From: Pseudorasbora parva | Taxonomy: Eukaryota; Chordata; Actinopteri; Cypriniformes; Gobionidae | DNA length: 64,000 bases | Assembly: GCF_024679245.1 (NCBI RefSeq) | Contig: NC_090177.1 | Location: 21,526,950 to 21,590,949, forward strand | Direction of reading: 5' to 3' | Shown: positions 1 through 10,649 of the stretch, one piece after another | How positions within the stretch are numbered: the first letter of the stretch is position 1 | Layout: each line of letters begins with the position of its first letter | Program-made: the position numbers and the translations under genes | The notes under the pieces: model-generated | What the model was told of the DNA's origin: nothing | Database searches by the model: none | Seen by the model: only the letters and a program-made list of their open reading frames with translations

Positions 1-607
1 AGTTCACGTCAATGCATGCTCCCTCCGAATTAAATCGTGTTAATTTCTACCGGGTGTCTGTTAGATTACTACACTGGACTAGTTATTGTATTGTTCTTCA
101 CACACAGTAACTGATATGTTAAACTGTTAAAATAAACGGCTCATAAGAATAAAGCATAGATACACTCCGCGTCTATATCTAGTTTTAAACTTCTCAATGT
201 GGACGGAGGCACGGAGCGCGACGCGCTGAGCATGCGACTCCGTGTTGCTACAAGCCAGCGCCTCATCCTGCACGGGATGCACATATGCGCTTTGTGCCGC
301 TCTATATTATAATACTTTTGCGCTATGAAAGCCTTATTAATAGCCTATCTATATGTTGCTGCCTCATTAAAAAGATGCACTATACATTTAAAATAAATGT
401 AATTTCTTAGTATATAGGCCCTATTTCTATAAATATATAAACTTTTTTTCATGAATATATTTGTAACATTTTACCAAATTTAGAGCTACACTTATTAACT
501 TTTGTAGTTTCCTTTATTTTTTAAACCACTATATGTTTAGATTTTATACAATTATTGAGCACTCATGATTTTTTAACTTTTGCTTTTATTCACTTTTATT
601 CACCATC
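1..607. other. No gene seen; AT-rich intergenic DNA
   Basis: No splice-supported coding exon, RNA gene or paired inverted repeat was found. The second half is strongly AT-rich. It ends at the TA target of the Tc1-like element that starts at 610. Confidence 0.5.
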
Positions 608-609
608 TA

Positions 610-1799
610 CTGGTCCTTCTAAAAAAATTAGCATATTGTGATAAAAGTTCATTATTTTCCATAATGTAATGATCAAATTTAAACTTTCATATATTTTAGA
701 ATTATTGCACACCAATTTAAATATTTCAGGTCTTTTATTGTTTTAATACTGATGATTTTGGCATACAGCTCATGAAAACCCCAAATTCCTATCTCAAAAA
801 AATTAGCATATCATGAAAAGGTTCTCTAAACGAGCTATTAACCTAATCATCTGAATCAACTAATTAACTCTAAACACCTGCAAAAGATTCCTGAGGCTTT
901 AAAAAACTCCCAGCCTGGTTCATTATTCAAAACCGCGGTCATGGGTAAGACTGCCGACCTGACTTTTTTTGGATTTTTGGCAAATTTTGCATGTCATTCG
1001 GAAATCAAGGTGCCAGAGTCTGGAGGAAGTCCAGTGTCAAGTACCCACAGTCAGTGATGGTCTGGGGTGCCATGTCAGCTGCTGGTGTTGGTCCACTGTG
1101 TTTTATCAAGGGTAGGGTCAATGCAGCTAGCTATCAGGAGATTTTGGAGCACTTCATGCTTCCATCTGCTGAAAAGCTTTATGGAGATGAAGATTTCGTT
1201 TTTCAGCACGACCTGGCACCTGCTCACAGTGCCAAAACCACTGGTAAATGGTTTACTGACCATGGTATTACTGTGCTCAATCGGCCTGCCAACTCTCCTG
1301 ACCTGAACCCCATAGAGAATCTGTGGGATATTGTGAAGAGAAAGTTGAGAGACGCAAGACCCAACACTCTGGATGAGCTTAAGGCCGCTATCGAAGCATC
1401 CTGGGCCTCCATAACACCTCAGCAGTGCCACAGGCTGATCGCCTCCATGCCACGCCGCATTGAAGCAGTCATTTCTGCAAAAGGATTCCCAACCAAGTAT
1501 TGAGTGCATAACCGAACATAATTATTTGAAGGTTGACTTTTTTTGTATTAAAAACACTTTTCTTTTATATGGGTGGATGAAATATGCGAATTTTTTGAGA
1601 TAGGAATTTGGGGTTTTTGTGAGCTGTATGCCAAAATCATCAGTATTAAAACAATAAAAGACCTGAAAAAATGTTTTTTCATTTTCAACACAGTTGGTGT
1701 GCAATGAATCTAAAATATATGAAAGTTTAATTTTTATCATTACATTTTGGAAAGTAATGAACTTTTATCACAAAATGCTAATTTTTTGAGAAGGACCTG
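610..1799 (+). mobile_element. Tc1-like transposon with long TIRs, internally deleted
   Basis: Inverted repeats of about 210 bp (roughly 610-820 and 1583-1799) are bounded by TA dinucleotides at 608-609 and 1800-1801, the target duplication expected for Tc1/mariner. The right end starts CAGGTCCTTCTC when read inwards, the left end CTGGTCCTTCTA. A transposase start is visible at 941 (MGKTADL), but the sequence jumps at about 965 into the C-terminal half. About half of the usual ~340-residue transposase is missing, so the copy cannot be autonomous. Confidence 0.9.
991..1503 (+). pseudogene. Truncated Tc1 transposase, C-terminal half of DDE domain
   Basis: A 170-codon open frame matches the end of Tc1-family transposases: PQSVMVWGAMSAAG, then FQHDLAPAHSA with the second catalytic Asp, and SPDLNPIENLW with the Glu. 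There are 34 residues between that Asp and Glu, so it is of the DD34E class. The DNA-binding paired-like domain and the first catalytic Asp are absent because of the deletion, so the protein cannot work. It ends naturally with TKY followed by a stop, just before the right TIR. Confidence 0.9.
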
Positions 1800-1801
1800 T
1801 A

Positions 1802-3180
1802 TAGTAGGCTATTTTATATATATATATTATATATATAAAAAATTTAATTTGTTGTTTTTCTTTATAATGAAGTCTGTATTTAATTGATTGCGCTTAAATC
1901 ACAAAAGAGCGATTTTCAATTTAACACACTAAGGTTTAGAAATTCTACATAGAATTTAACTGCATTGGTATCAGATCGGTATCAACCGATATTCAGAATT
2001 TTAAATATCGGATTGGATCTGAAAAAATGGTAACGGTGCATCCCTAGTTTTTACATGAGTTCCCCCCCCCTCAAAAAATCGTTTACTGCACCCTGTAAGG
2101 CCGCACTGATTTTTCACTTAATTTAGAACAGAACAAAAGCACAATCAAATGGCTTCTATCACTTTGGTCTGATATTTAGACAGATATTTTATCTTGCATA
2201 TTTTAGCTGCATATTTGAGCTTTTATTGAACATTGCCTATACACACGCACATGCAGCACATTTGGAGGAAAAACCTCCTCAGAGTAGCCTTAACTTGCCT
2301 GTGTAATTTAGCATACAATGCTTTGGGAAAACCTCAATATGACAAGCCCAGTCAACTCTGACGATGTTTAGTTTGGTATATTGAACATTCTCATCTGTCA
2401 GTGGAGCATGTGGGACTAATCATGACATACGGTGTTCAACCTCACCCAGATGTATCACTAATTTGAATATATGAGCCTGTGATTTAATCCTCTTTGAAAT
2501 GTGCAAACTGTAAAACGCTTTCTCTAGGTGGGTTTAAAAAATGTGACAGGCTTTTAAAATGTGCATCAATTGCAGCTCACATTAGACAGGATCTTCTTCA
2601 ATATCTCGGTTATCACTGTATTATGCCATACCAAGCTATTCAACAAAGATACAGCTATAGTGTCGTTAAAGCACTCTCTCTCTCTCACAGACACACACAC
2701 ACGCTATGTTGTCTGCTCCCACAGTGCTATCCTCTAAAACTCCAAACACAACAGGCGGCGCTACACAAAAATCAAGCTCTCTCTGCCTATCCCAGTTTTT
2801 TCATTGCTCTCTTCACCGGCATACACACATTAATCCCCTGGAACTGAGCAGGCACTGCTGATTTACTGAGGCAGACAAAGAGGGAGCCAGGGAACGTAGC
2901 GTGTGTGTGTATCTGTCTGTGTGTATGTGTGTGTGTGTGTGTTTAGGGAGGGGGCAGACAGAAAGGTTTGGGGGGTTGAGCTATGATGAAGCGATGAAAA
3001 AGTGTGGATAAAATGGAGGAGGGGGGGACAGGAAAGGATTCTGGGTAGGAAGAGAGGACATCAAGTTTTTAGACAGCCCGTCGAGGGGGAGACAGATAAG
3101 GGGGGAGGGTGGTTGTGTTAAAATGGGTGGGAAAAATGTGTGTGAATGAGAACAAGGGAGGGAGGGGGGGGGATCGCTTG

Positions 3181-3223
<43 letters not shown>

Positions 3224-3862
3224 ACACACACACACACACAAAGAGTAGGGGAGATTTTCCCGTGATAAAATATGTGCTAGTTTGAGTGTGAGTGACAGCA
3301 GTGACAATAGACAAAATTCCAACACAACAAACTCAACTGAAGTTTGGGCATGTGGGAGTGGAAAAGGTGTGGAGCAGAATATGAATATTATGAGATCAGC
3401 CAAAGCAAAAAATAAAATGAAATGGAATGAGTGTCACAGAATGTTTCCCTAAATTGTAAATAAATCATGTAAACTAAGCATGTAGACAATTTTTGGTGAC
3501 AACGCATAATCCAACTCTGCTTCAGTTTTTCTGCCTGGCTCCACAGCGCGAGCCTCTGCTGATTGTGCGCGCACCTCCCCAAATGGACAAGGCATTTTTA
3601 AACGTGACGCGCTTGTACCATTCTTTGAAACGGGGCGACTCTAAATAATAGTCCTATAAACCATCAGGAATCAGTGGTAAAACGAAGCAAGATACACACG
3701 TCACACGATGATGTATGTTTTACTACACTTCACCAAAACCACACTATAAAAGAATTTCCAAATTGAATATGATACCTTGAACAATATCAATATTCAATAC
3801 TATTTTCAATACCACAGGGAAAACTGCCATAATATACCTCCATACAAATAATTTATTATTAA
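1802..3862. other. Intergenic DNA with hAT end fragment and microsatellites
   Basis: No gene recognised. At 1968-2046 there is a hAT-like right end reading towards GGTGCATCCCTA without a visible partner. TG-rich repeats lie at 2900-2941 and a long CA tract at about 3182-3240. The long frames on the minus strand there are only the repeat translated as Cys-Val. Confidence 0.5.
3182..3240. repeat. (CA)n microsatellite
   Basis: About 29 CA units with one CCC interruption near 3221. Confidence 0.95.
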
Positions 3863-4415
3863 TAGGGCCGGGACTCGATTAAAAAAATTAATCTATTTGT
3901 TTAAGGCTTTGTAATTAATTAATCGAAATGAATCGCATTTTAATTGCATATAAATATTTGACCTGGAACAATGAGAAGTAATTTTTCACATGTATTTTTT
4001 AGTATACCATTGAATAATGACTGAATACATAAGCTTAATCAACAAAATATAGTTTATTTATTTCAGTCCAGCAGACCAGTGCAATGTTTGCCATTAAGTG
4101 TAGCAAAAGCATATTTGTGATATTTGAGGCTCGATGTGCTGCGGTGATGCACAAATTCCTTGTTGTAAAGCTTGCACACAACCATGCTCTTGTCGACGCT
4201 AACATTCTTTCGTTTTTTTAAACAAAATTTCCGATCCACGGGGCCAAGCAAAGCGGTCTCATCAGCTTCTTTGTTGTTGTAGCTTACATGCTTTATTTGA
4301 AAAATAAATTTGCAAAAAATATAAGAGAAAAATCTGTCAGTAATAAAACAAGAACAAATAAACGCATTGCAAATGAAAGCACAAATAAATACAATAGAAT
4401 AAAGAGACAGACATG
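3863..4415 (-). mobile_element. hAT-like fragment with BED zinc-finger relic
   Basis: TAGGGCCGGGACTCGATT at 3863 looks like a hAT terminus. On the minus strand, 4063-4270 reads as a decayed BED-type zinc finger (CKLYNKEF, then HHRSTSSLKYH), in which the second cysteine of the CxxC pair is lost. No right terminus was found. The next element is inserted immediately after it, at 4424. The role is transposase DNA binding by family analogy, and the copy is non-functional. Confidence 0.6.
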
Positions 4416-4423
4416 GCTTAAAG
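4416..4423 (+). repeat. Target-site duplication GCTTAAAG (left)
   Basis: The eight bases GCTTAAAG recur at 7328-7335, just outside the other end of the element. Eight bases is the hAT signature. Confidence 0.9.
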
Positions 4424-5334
4424 TAGGGGTGCACCGATCCGACTTTTTCAGTCCCGATACCGACACCGATGCCTGTGCTTTGTGTATCTGTCGATACCCG
4501 ATACCGATCCGATACTATTGTTAAATTAATAATAAACTGTATACCTTCCTTGAAGAGACTAAAGGCACCAGACTTTACTAAATAAAGATAATAAGACAAA
4601 ATAACAGATGTATGCAAAGTGTTGAATTCTTATTTGTTTAAAAAACAATTGTGCATTCAAATCTGAAATATAATTTAGGGCTCGACATTAAGCATGCTCA
4701 TGTCTGTCCTTCGGATAAGTAAAACTGTCATTCACTTGTCGTGCTTGTCCGGGAAAAAAGTTAGGTGTGTGTGTGCGTGTGTGTGTGCGTGTGCGCGTGT
4801 GTGTGTGAGTTGTAAATATAACTTATTCTGAAGCAATGTTCTCAGTGTTCAATCAGCTTTGACATATTTTAAATCTGCATATTAGTGATATTTTACCTTT
4901 ATAAAGGGCATTTTCCCCTAATCTTATTAAATATAAGCTATGCTTCAGGTTTTATATTATATTCTTAAATTTGATCTATACATTAAATTTAAATAAGACA
5001 CTAGGGATGTTACCAATCAAATTAAATTATGTACCCAGAAAAATTACTACTGCGTTAAATGATGTTATGAGATTTGTATTTTTGAATAAACAAAATAAAT
5101 GTTGAAAAATATAGGAAACTAAACCACCAGTAGGTGGCAGTAGGTGAGTCTTAATGAGTGAGTCATTGAGTCATTCATTCAAATGATTCATTCAAACGAC
5201 TGATTCCTTTAAGAATGAGACAGTCGTTTACGAACAGGTTATTGAATCTTTGATTCAACCACTGAATCATTCCGAACACGTGAGACGTGTTATGGTTCTG
5301 CTTTTTGGAACTTTGTTGCATGGAATCTTTGTTT

Positions 5335-6598
5335 TAGGGGTGTCCATGGTTAACCGATTGACCGATTAACCGTTAAAAATTGCGTAACCGAGTGAAACAT
5401 TTTGCTCGGTTAAGTGGCGTCAACACTGTCAGAAAAATAGGTACATTTCTGTCACTGGGCGGTACCCTAAGGTACAAAACCAAAAAGGTACTAGTAATAT
5501 GTACCTTTAAGGTTCTACTATGTACCTTTAAGGTACTAATTCACACTCTTAAGTACTGATATGTACCTTTTAAGGTACTAATATGTACCATTTGGGGGTA
5601 AGTAAGGTACAAAGATGTACCTTTTCACTTTTGTACCTTAGGGTACTGCCCCAGTGACAGCACTGTACCTTTTTTTCTGAGAGTGAATGACGTGCCTTGA
5701 ATTTAGTTGTAATATATGTTTGCACCCCTAGAGACCGCCAGAGCGCTCCCAGACCTTTGTAATATCCACAAGAAGAAGTCATGAACAGCTTTCTAAGCGG
5801 GCAATGAAGCGGGCAAAGAAAGCGTGGGAGCACTTTAAAAATGAGAGTGACGGGGCAAAATGCAAGTATTGCAATGCAGTGCTTACCGCATTTTTCAGGC
5901 TATAAGTTGCTCCGGAGTATGAGTCGCGTCAGTCAAAATATGCGTCATGAAGAGGAAAATAACATACGTCGCACTGGACTAAAAGTCGCATTAGGGCAGA
6001 AGCAGGACGGGAGCCGCGCGCGCTGTGCATAACGGAGCAGAAGAAAGAAAGTTTGAAGTGAGAAACTTGTGAATGACTAGAGAAAAGCAGACGTTACTTT
6101 AACTGTAATGAAGAAAACAAAAAAGCTAATCGCGGACTGAAAGCAAGATGGCCAGAGCTGCAGGAACTAGTCCACAGATGCTTAAACTCTCTGCCGGGAG
6201 AGGCTCAGCCGCGTGAGTCAAACGCTGTGAATCGTTCTCGGCTGCATATTTTACTACATGCCCTAATCATGCAGGCGCCCTCGCGGCCACTTGCATTGCT
6301 CGTGAACTGGAGCGCATCTCATCCTAATTTAACGAAACTCAGCGTACGCCTCACAGACATGAAATAGATCTTAAGAAACTTGAAATGTCTTTTAACAATT
6401 TAAAACGAAAAGAAATAGGCTACTCTCTGATTATGTAATCCATGATGTGCATTTCTCTATATAGGCGCGTTCACTACGGAGATGGTCGTCAAATTAATAA
6501 GCTAAAAATAACCCTGACGCACACTATGGTTAACCGAGTATTAACCGCTAAGGGCCTCGGTTAACGGTTAATGAAAAACTTGAAAACGTGCAGCCCTA
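5335..6598 (+). mobile_element. hAT transposon nested inside the 4424-7327 hAT
   Basis: Termini are TAGGGGTGTCCATGGTTAAC (left) and GTGCAGCCCTA (right), flanked by perfect duplications CTTTGTTT at 5327-5334 and 6599-6606. A BED-finger fragment (WEHFKNESDGAKCKYCNAVL) is readable on the plus strand at about 5825-5880. It then degenerates into unrelated repeat sequence near 5887-6040, so the transposase is broken. The element is itself invaded by a palindromic MITE at 5424-5685. Confidence 0.92.
5424..5685. mobile_element. Palindromic MITE with GGTACATA/TGTACC repeats
   Basis: Begins TGTCAGAAAAATAGGTACA and ends TGTACCTTTTTTTCTGAGA. The interior repeats GTACCTT/AAGGTAC many times in both orientations, giving a near-complete imperfect hairpin of about 260 bp. 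It lies inside the inner hAT, making the third nesting level. There is no coding capacity. Confidence 0.8.
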
Positions 6599-6946
6599 CT
6601 TTGTTTGGAACTATTTTCGCAGCTGAAATAGAACAAAAAGACTCAATATTGCATCTGAAATGTAAGTCACTAATGTTAATGATTGTTTATGGAGCAGGAA
6701 ATCAGTGACATTTTCAATCGTGATGGTATTCAGGGAAATAGCACATTTGGTTGTGTGAAGTTGTTTAACTGTATCATATGTTATAAAGATAAAAACGTAA
6801 CATTTTTAATGTTTACCGCAATTACTATGTGTGAGTGGCGCTTTTTTGATTTCTCTTCAAGATGCGTGAGCGTCAACAGCGCGTTGTTACAGTCAGTTCA
6901 TTACATTAGCATTATCCACTATCAGTCACCACTTACACTAAATTAA

Positions 6947-7140
6947 TTCTTTGCATCCTGCAAAGTTAGCTGCTGGGCTATATTGTCCACTCCTTTAGTT
7001 TTACTGAGCTGCAGGAATGCAGCGTGCTCCTTAACATGGTGTTTCTGGATTAAATTGGTAGTATTATTGCCGACAGATGAACTAGTTGGCGTGGCAAGCA
7101 TAAAATATCTTTTCACATTCGACTCTCTGGCTCGCTCCAT
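6947..7140 (-). pseudogene. hAT transposase relic, BED-finger region
   Basis: The minus strand reads MERARESNVKRYF, then NTTNLIQKHHVKEHAAF and LTLQDAKN. This resembles the start of hAT transposases around the BED zinc finger, where an NTTNLIKHL-type helix is usual. The CxxC cysteines are not visible. It is the remaining coding part of the outer hAT element. Confidence 0.6.
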
Positions 7141-7566
7141 GTTGCTTCGAGCACGCGACACACGTGAAGCTGACGAATGACGTAGGGTTCTGCTGCGATT
7201 AAAAAAACAAAACAAAAAAATACCTGGATCGGCCTGTGGATCTGTTCATTTTTCCGATCCCCGATCCAGCTTTGTCATCAGTATCGTGGCCGATATCCGA
7301 TCCTAATATCGGATCGGTGCACCCCTAGCTTAAAGGTAAGTTTTTAGGTGGGTTCAGGGTTCAGGGTTAGTATTTCTTATTCAGGTAAGAAATACTACAG
7401 AAATTAATGTAATTAAAGACTATCCAATTTTGTTTTATTTAAAAATAAATAAATACAGATTATGCTTACAATTAATGTTACAAAAGTTATTCAGTCAAGA
7501 GCAGCTTTTAGTGTTTTGCTCTTTGATAAACATGACAGACAGCAGCAGGTTTATTAGACTTAAAAT

Positions 7567-8795
7567 CAGGGATGATATTAACTTTTTTGTCCACCGGCCA
7601 ACTGTGGCTGGTGGATTTCAACCATCTACCAGCCACTTTCTTGTTTTTAACCGACAGTGTGTAACTGCACATGAACATTAATACTACAAGCTCTACAATA
7701 TGCAAGCAGTTTATTTAATCTCAAGTTTCAATGAAATGCTGACATTTTCTCTTTCTCTTTTATACACACACAAACCATGAACCAATAAACGTTTCATTAA
7801 ATGAGTAGGGCTCTGTGGTCTGTGCGCTCTTTATTTTTACCTGGATGTGGCATTTGGATGATTTGTGGTCTTTTATGGCTTCCAGTTTAAGGTTTTTAGT
7901 CCAAACAATGAAACTATTCGTTTTGGCATCTTCTGAAGCGTGTTGACGACATACCGAGCAGAACATTGTCAGTAGGGATGCACCAAAATCACAACTCTTG
8001 GCCGACACCGAAAAAGAGGAAACCAAGGCCGAAAACCGAAACGCCAAAAGAAATGATGCCAATTATTAGTACCATTGCATTTATGGCTAATGCCATGACT
8101 GTAACTTTACTAAAAACCAAGTCATTGCAATTGCATAAATGAATATTAAAGTTTCAAATAATAAATCAATTATAAATATTTTATTTCATTATGCAAATTT
8201 TTTTTAGCACATTGCAACAATGCACAGTATAAAATAAAATTCAAACTAAAATGTTTAACTTGACCTCATTCATGTAATAGCTAATGTACAGGCCTACTGG
8301 CCTGGAGAAAGGTACAGAAACTGAATAAAGTAATCAAATGTAAAATGACTGCATATTTAACTGTTTCAATTAAAGATTAATCCATATTAAACTTACAAAA
8401 GCTATTCAATCAAAAGCAGTGAGTGATGTCCTTATCTTGTGTTTGACATTAAACAGACAGCAGTAAAGGCTGCCCCTTTAAGACCTAATGCGGGATATGT
8501 GTCGTCTTTCGAGACTTTCTCGACTGTATACAGTTCTCTTAAGGCATATACAGACTATGTCTGCTAGGACACGTTACAGACAGCTGGGGGATGACGGAGA
8601 AAACGACTGGTCATATTCGAACATACGGCAGCACTCGAATGCATTGAACAAAGTTTACAAAGAGGTGAAACAGTAGATATTTTTATTAACCCGTCACGGT
8701 GGCAGGTAGGTGAAGCAGGTAGGTGAAGGAGTTTACCCGCGACAACTCAAAATCACCCGCATTTGGTTGGTGGCGGGTGCTAATTTCCATCCCTG
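7567..8795. mobile_element. hAT-like non-autonomous element with CAGGGATG ends
   Basis: The left end CAGGGATGATATTA is matched by the inverse of the right end TAATTTCCATCCCTG. The flanks CTTAAAAT (7559-7566) and CTTAAGAT (8796-8803) match at 7 of 8 bases, as expected for an aged hAT duplication. Another hAT left terminus (TAGGGATGCACCAAAATC) starts at 7974 inside it, with no matching right end seen. A 62-codon frame at 8488-8676 is not recognisable. Confidence 0.75.
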
Positions 8796-8803
8796 CTTAA
8801 GAT

Positions 8804-10300
8804 GCACGGGTTCAATACTGTACATCCGTTTTCTCCATAGACTGTATAAAAATGGGGACGCAGTGTCTGTGAAGTCACCTGTAGGTTTCTGAAGAACATT
8901 TCAGAATCCCAAAAGTGGGCGGAGCGGGCCGGTCGCCATCTTGGCAGCATGTCACTCCTTGTCAACAGAAAATGGGCAAAGAGGCAGGATATGGGAGGAC
9001 TAACAGACAGCAGACAAACGGCTAGTAGTAGTGACAGCAGCGGCAATCCACCTGTCACTTGAGAGGCCAGTCGAATAAGTTTAAGTCACTTCTTAAAATC
9101 ACACACTATCTGTGTTTTAACACTATCTGTGTTAGCTTCAAGAGAGAGACCGGAAGGATGTTGCACAGTTTTCTCTCAACTATTTACATTCCAAAACTGA
9201 CTGTATTTATCTGAATACTCTACATTTTGGCATATTTTTGTTTGTATTTGACCGCTTAGGTGCAATAAGCCACAACAAACAAGTCAATTTGGTACTCACA
9301 AGCTGTTTGAGATGTGGCATGGCAGATGTGTGCATGGCATAGATTAGTGGTGCAGTGGTGCATGTACTTTAGGTGTGAGTAAAAAAAACCTGCAGGAATG
9401 GCTAAAATTATCCGCAATATATGCACTATTCAACCGGAGGGAATTAGGCGAGTAAGTGACAGAAAATGGATGTGTGTCAATTCTCCAATGGAGAGAAGAG
9501 TGAGAATGTGCTATATTTTAGTATCGATATAAATATTTTTGACAACATGACAAAATATATGGATGACAACATGTATACTACTTTTTGCCTTGCACACCCA
9601 AGCAAACTTGTGGACGTGTCGAATATATGTTAATATATGTTGTCCCGCGTGCGCTTCAGGTCAGAGTCCGGTAGCGCGAGCACGTCCCATGTCGCGCTTT
9701 TTCTTCTCATGCGCGCATATTTCTGTTGCTTTCTCTGTCATGCGCTGCGCGTATATATTTAACTCTTCTACTACTACACACATCCTGACACCTGCCGTCA
9801 CACATCCACGCACATTAAGAAATACAGCTCATATTAGCGCTGTCCTCCTTAAAGTACCGGTACAAATAAAAGTCCATATCGTACCGTTTGTAATAGCAGG
9901 GTATCGCAATACTTTTCTAGTACCGGTATATCGTGCAACACTAGTTTCATTATTATTGCTTGTTGTCATCTGTTGACGCGCAGAATGTGGCGGTTGGTCT
10001 TTGTTGTATTTGTCCCGCCCCTCCTCCACTGTTGGACGGCTGGGTGAAAAGTGACAGTGATGAACGCTGCGTTTTACTCAAAGTTGAACATTCTTCTTCA
10101 TCTCTCGGCGACCAGTAAAAAACGCTGAGCGTTCAGCGCTTGAGTGTAAAAGACTTGCTCAGTGCCTCGGTGCGCTACAGGCGTTCTAAAAATACGACGC
10201 TTTCATTGAAAACAATTGAAAACCAGGAAGCTGTCAGTAAACTTCCAGGGGGGGTTTAATTATTCAAATCTAGTTATATTAACACAATCTTAAGTACAAT
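8804..10300. other. Repeat-rich intergenic DNA
   Basis: No gene recognised. An interspersed repeat-like block at 8825-8990 contains CCATAGACTGTATAAAAATG. A hAT-like right end at about 9855-9943 closes with ACCGGTATATCGTGCAACACTA. Its left partner was not identified. Confidence 0.45.
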
Positions 10301-10302
10301 GC

Positions 10303-10354
<52 letters not shown>
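10301..10354. repeat. (TAA)n microsatellite
   Basis: About 17 uninterrupted TAA/AAT units. Confidence 0.95.
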
Positions 10355-10356
<2 letters not shown>

Positions 10357-10405
10357 CAAAACAAAAAAACACCAAAAATATGTCCAACATTAAACTGACA
10401 TCATA

Positions 10406-10450
10406 TTTAGAGTTTATTTGTTTTTATTATAAAAACAAATAAACTCTAAA
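10406..10450. repeat. Perfect 21-bp hairpin with 3-base loop
   Basis: The left arm 10406-10426 (TTTAGAGTTTATTTGTTTTT and one A) is the exact inverse of 10430-10450. It lies 50 bp downstream of the TAA repeat. It could be a small fold-back element or a replication-generated palindrome. No terminator function is implied in this eukaryotic setting. Confidence 0.85.
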
Positions 10451-10509
10451 TTTGAAAATTGTCTCAGACAAAGGGGATCCTTGGAGTCAAAAAGAATGCG
10501 AACCATGCC

Positions 10510-10649
10510 TTAAAAACAGGGATAGTTCACCCAAAAACAAAAATGTATTAATTTCCATTTAGTACCAAACCATGAGGAAAGTCATGCAGGTTTGTAACTA
10601 CACACAATTCAAGTCAATCATAAAAATTTACATTTTCGGGTTAACTAAA
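10510..10649. mobile_element. MITE fragment, GATAGTTCACCC family
   Basis: The left end reads GGATAGTTCACCCAAAAAC, and the right side reads TTTTCGGGTTAACTAAAG in inverse sense. These are degenerate ends of the abundant cyprinid MITE seen more clearly at 18936 and 34275. Confidence 0.6.

Larger units (their letters stand above)
4424..7327 (-). mobile_element. hAT transposon (outer member of a nest)
   Basis: Starts TAGGGGTGCACCGATCCGA and ends with its inverse, TCGGATCGGTGCACCCCTA. It is flanked by perfect 8-bp duplications GCTTAAAG. The element is 2904 bp in total, of which 1264 bp plus one 8-bp duplication belong to a second hAT inserted inside. A BED-finger transposase relic lies on the minus strand near 6950-7140, so the 5' end of the element is at 7327. 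Most of the transposase is gone. A TG microsatellite sits near 4768-4808. Confidence 0.92.

Noticed and set aside
1075..1509. 144-codon minus-strand frame over the first Tc1 copy
   Set aside because: It is a shadow of the transposase frame on the plus strand.
2981..3403. 140-codon minus-strand frame with a Cys-Val repeat
   Set aside because: It is the translation of the CA microsatellite and its flanks. There is no protein family or splice context.
4288..4524. Short plus-strand frame crossing the hAT terminus at 4424
   Set aside because: It spans the insertion boundary of a transposon, so it cannot be an old gene.
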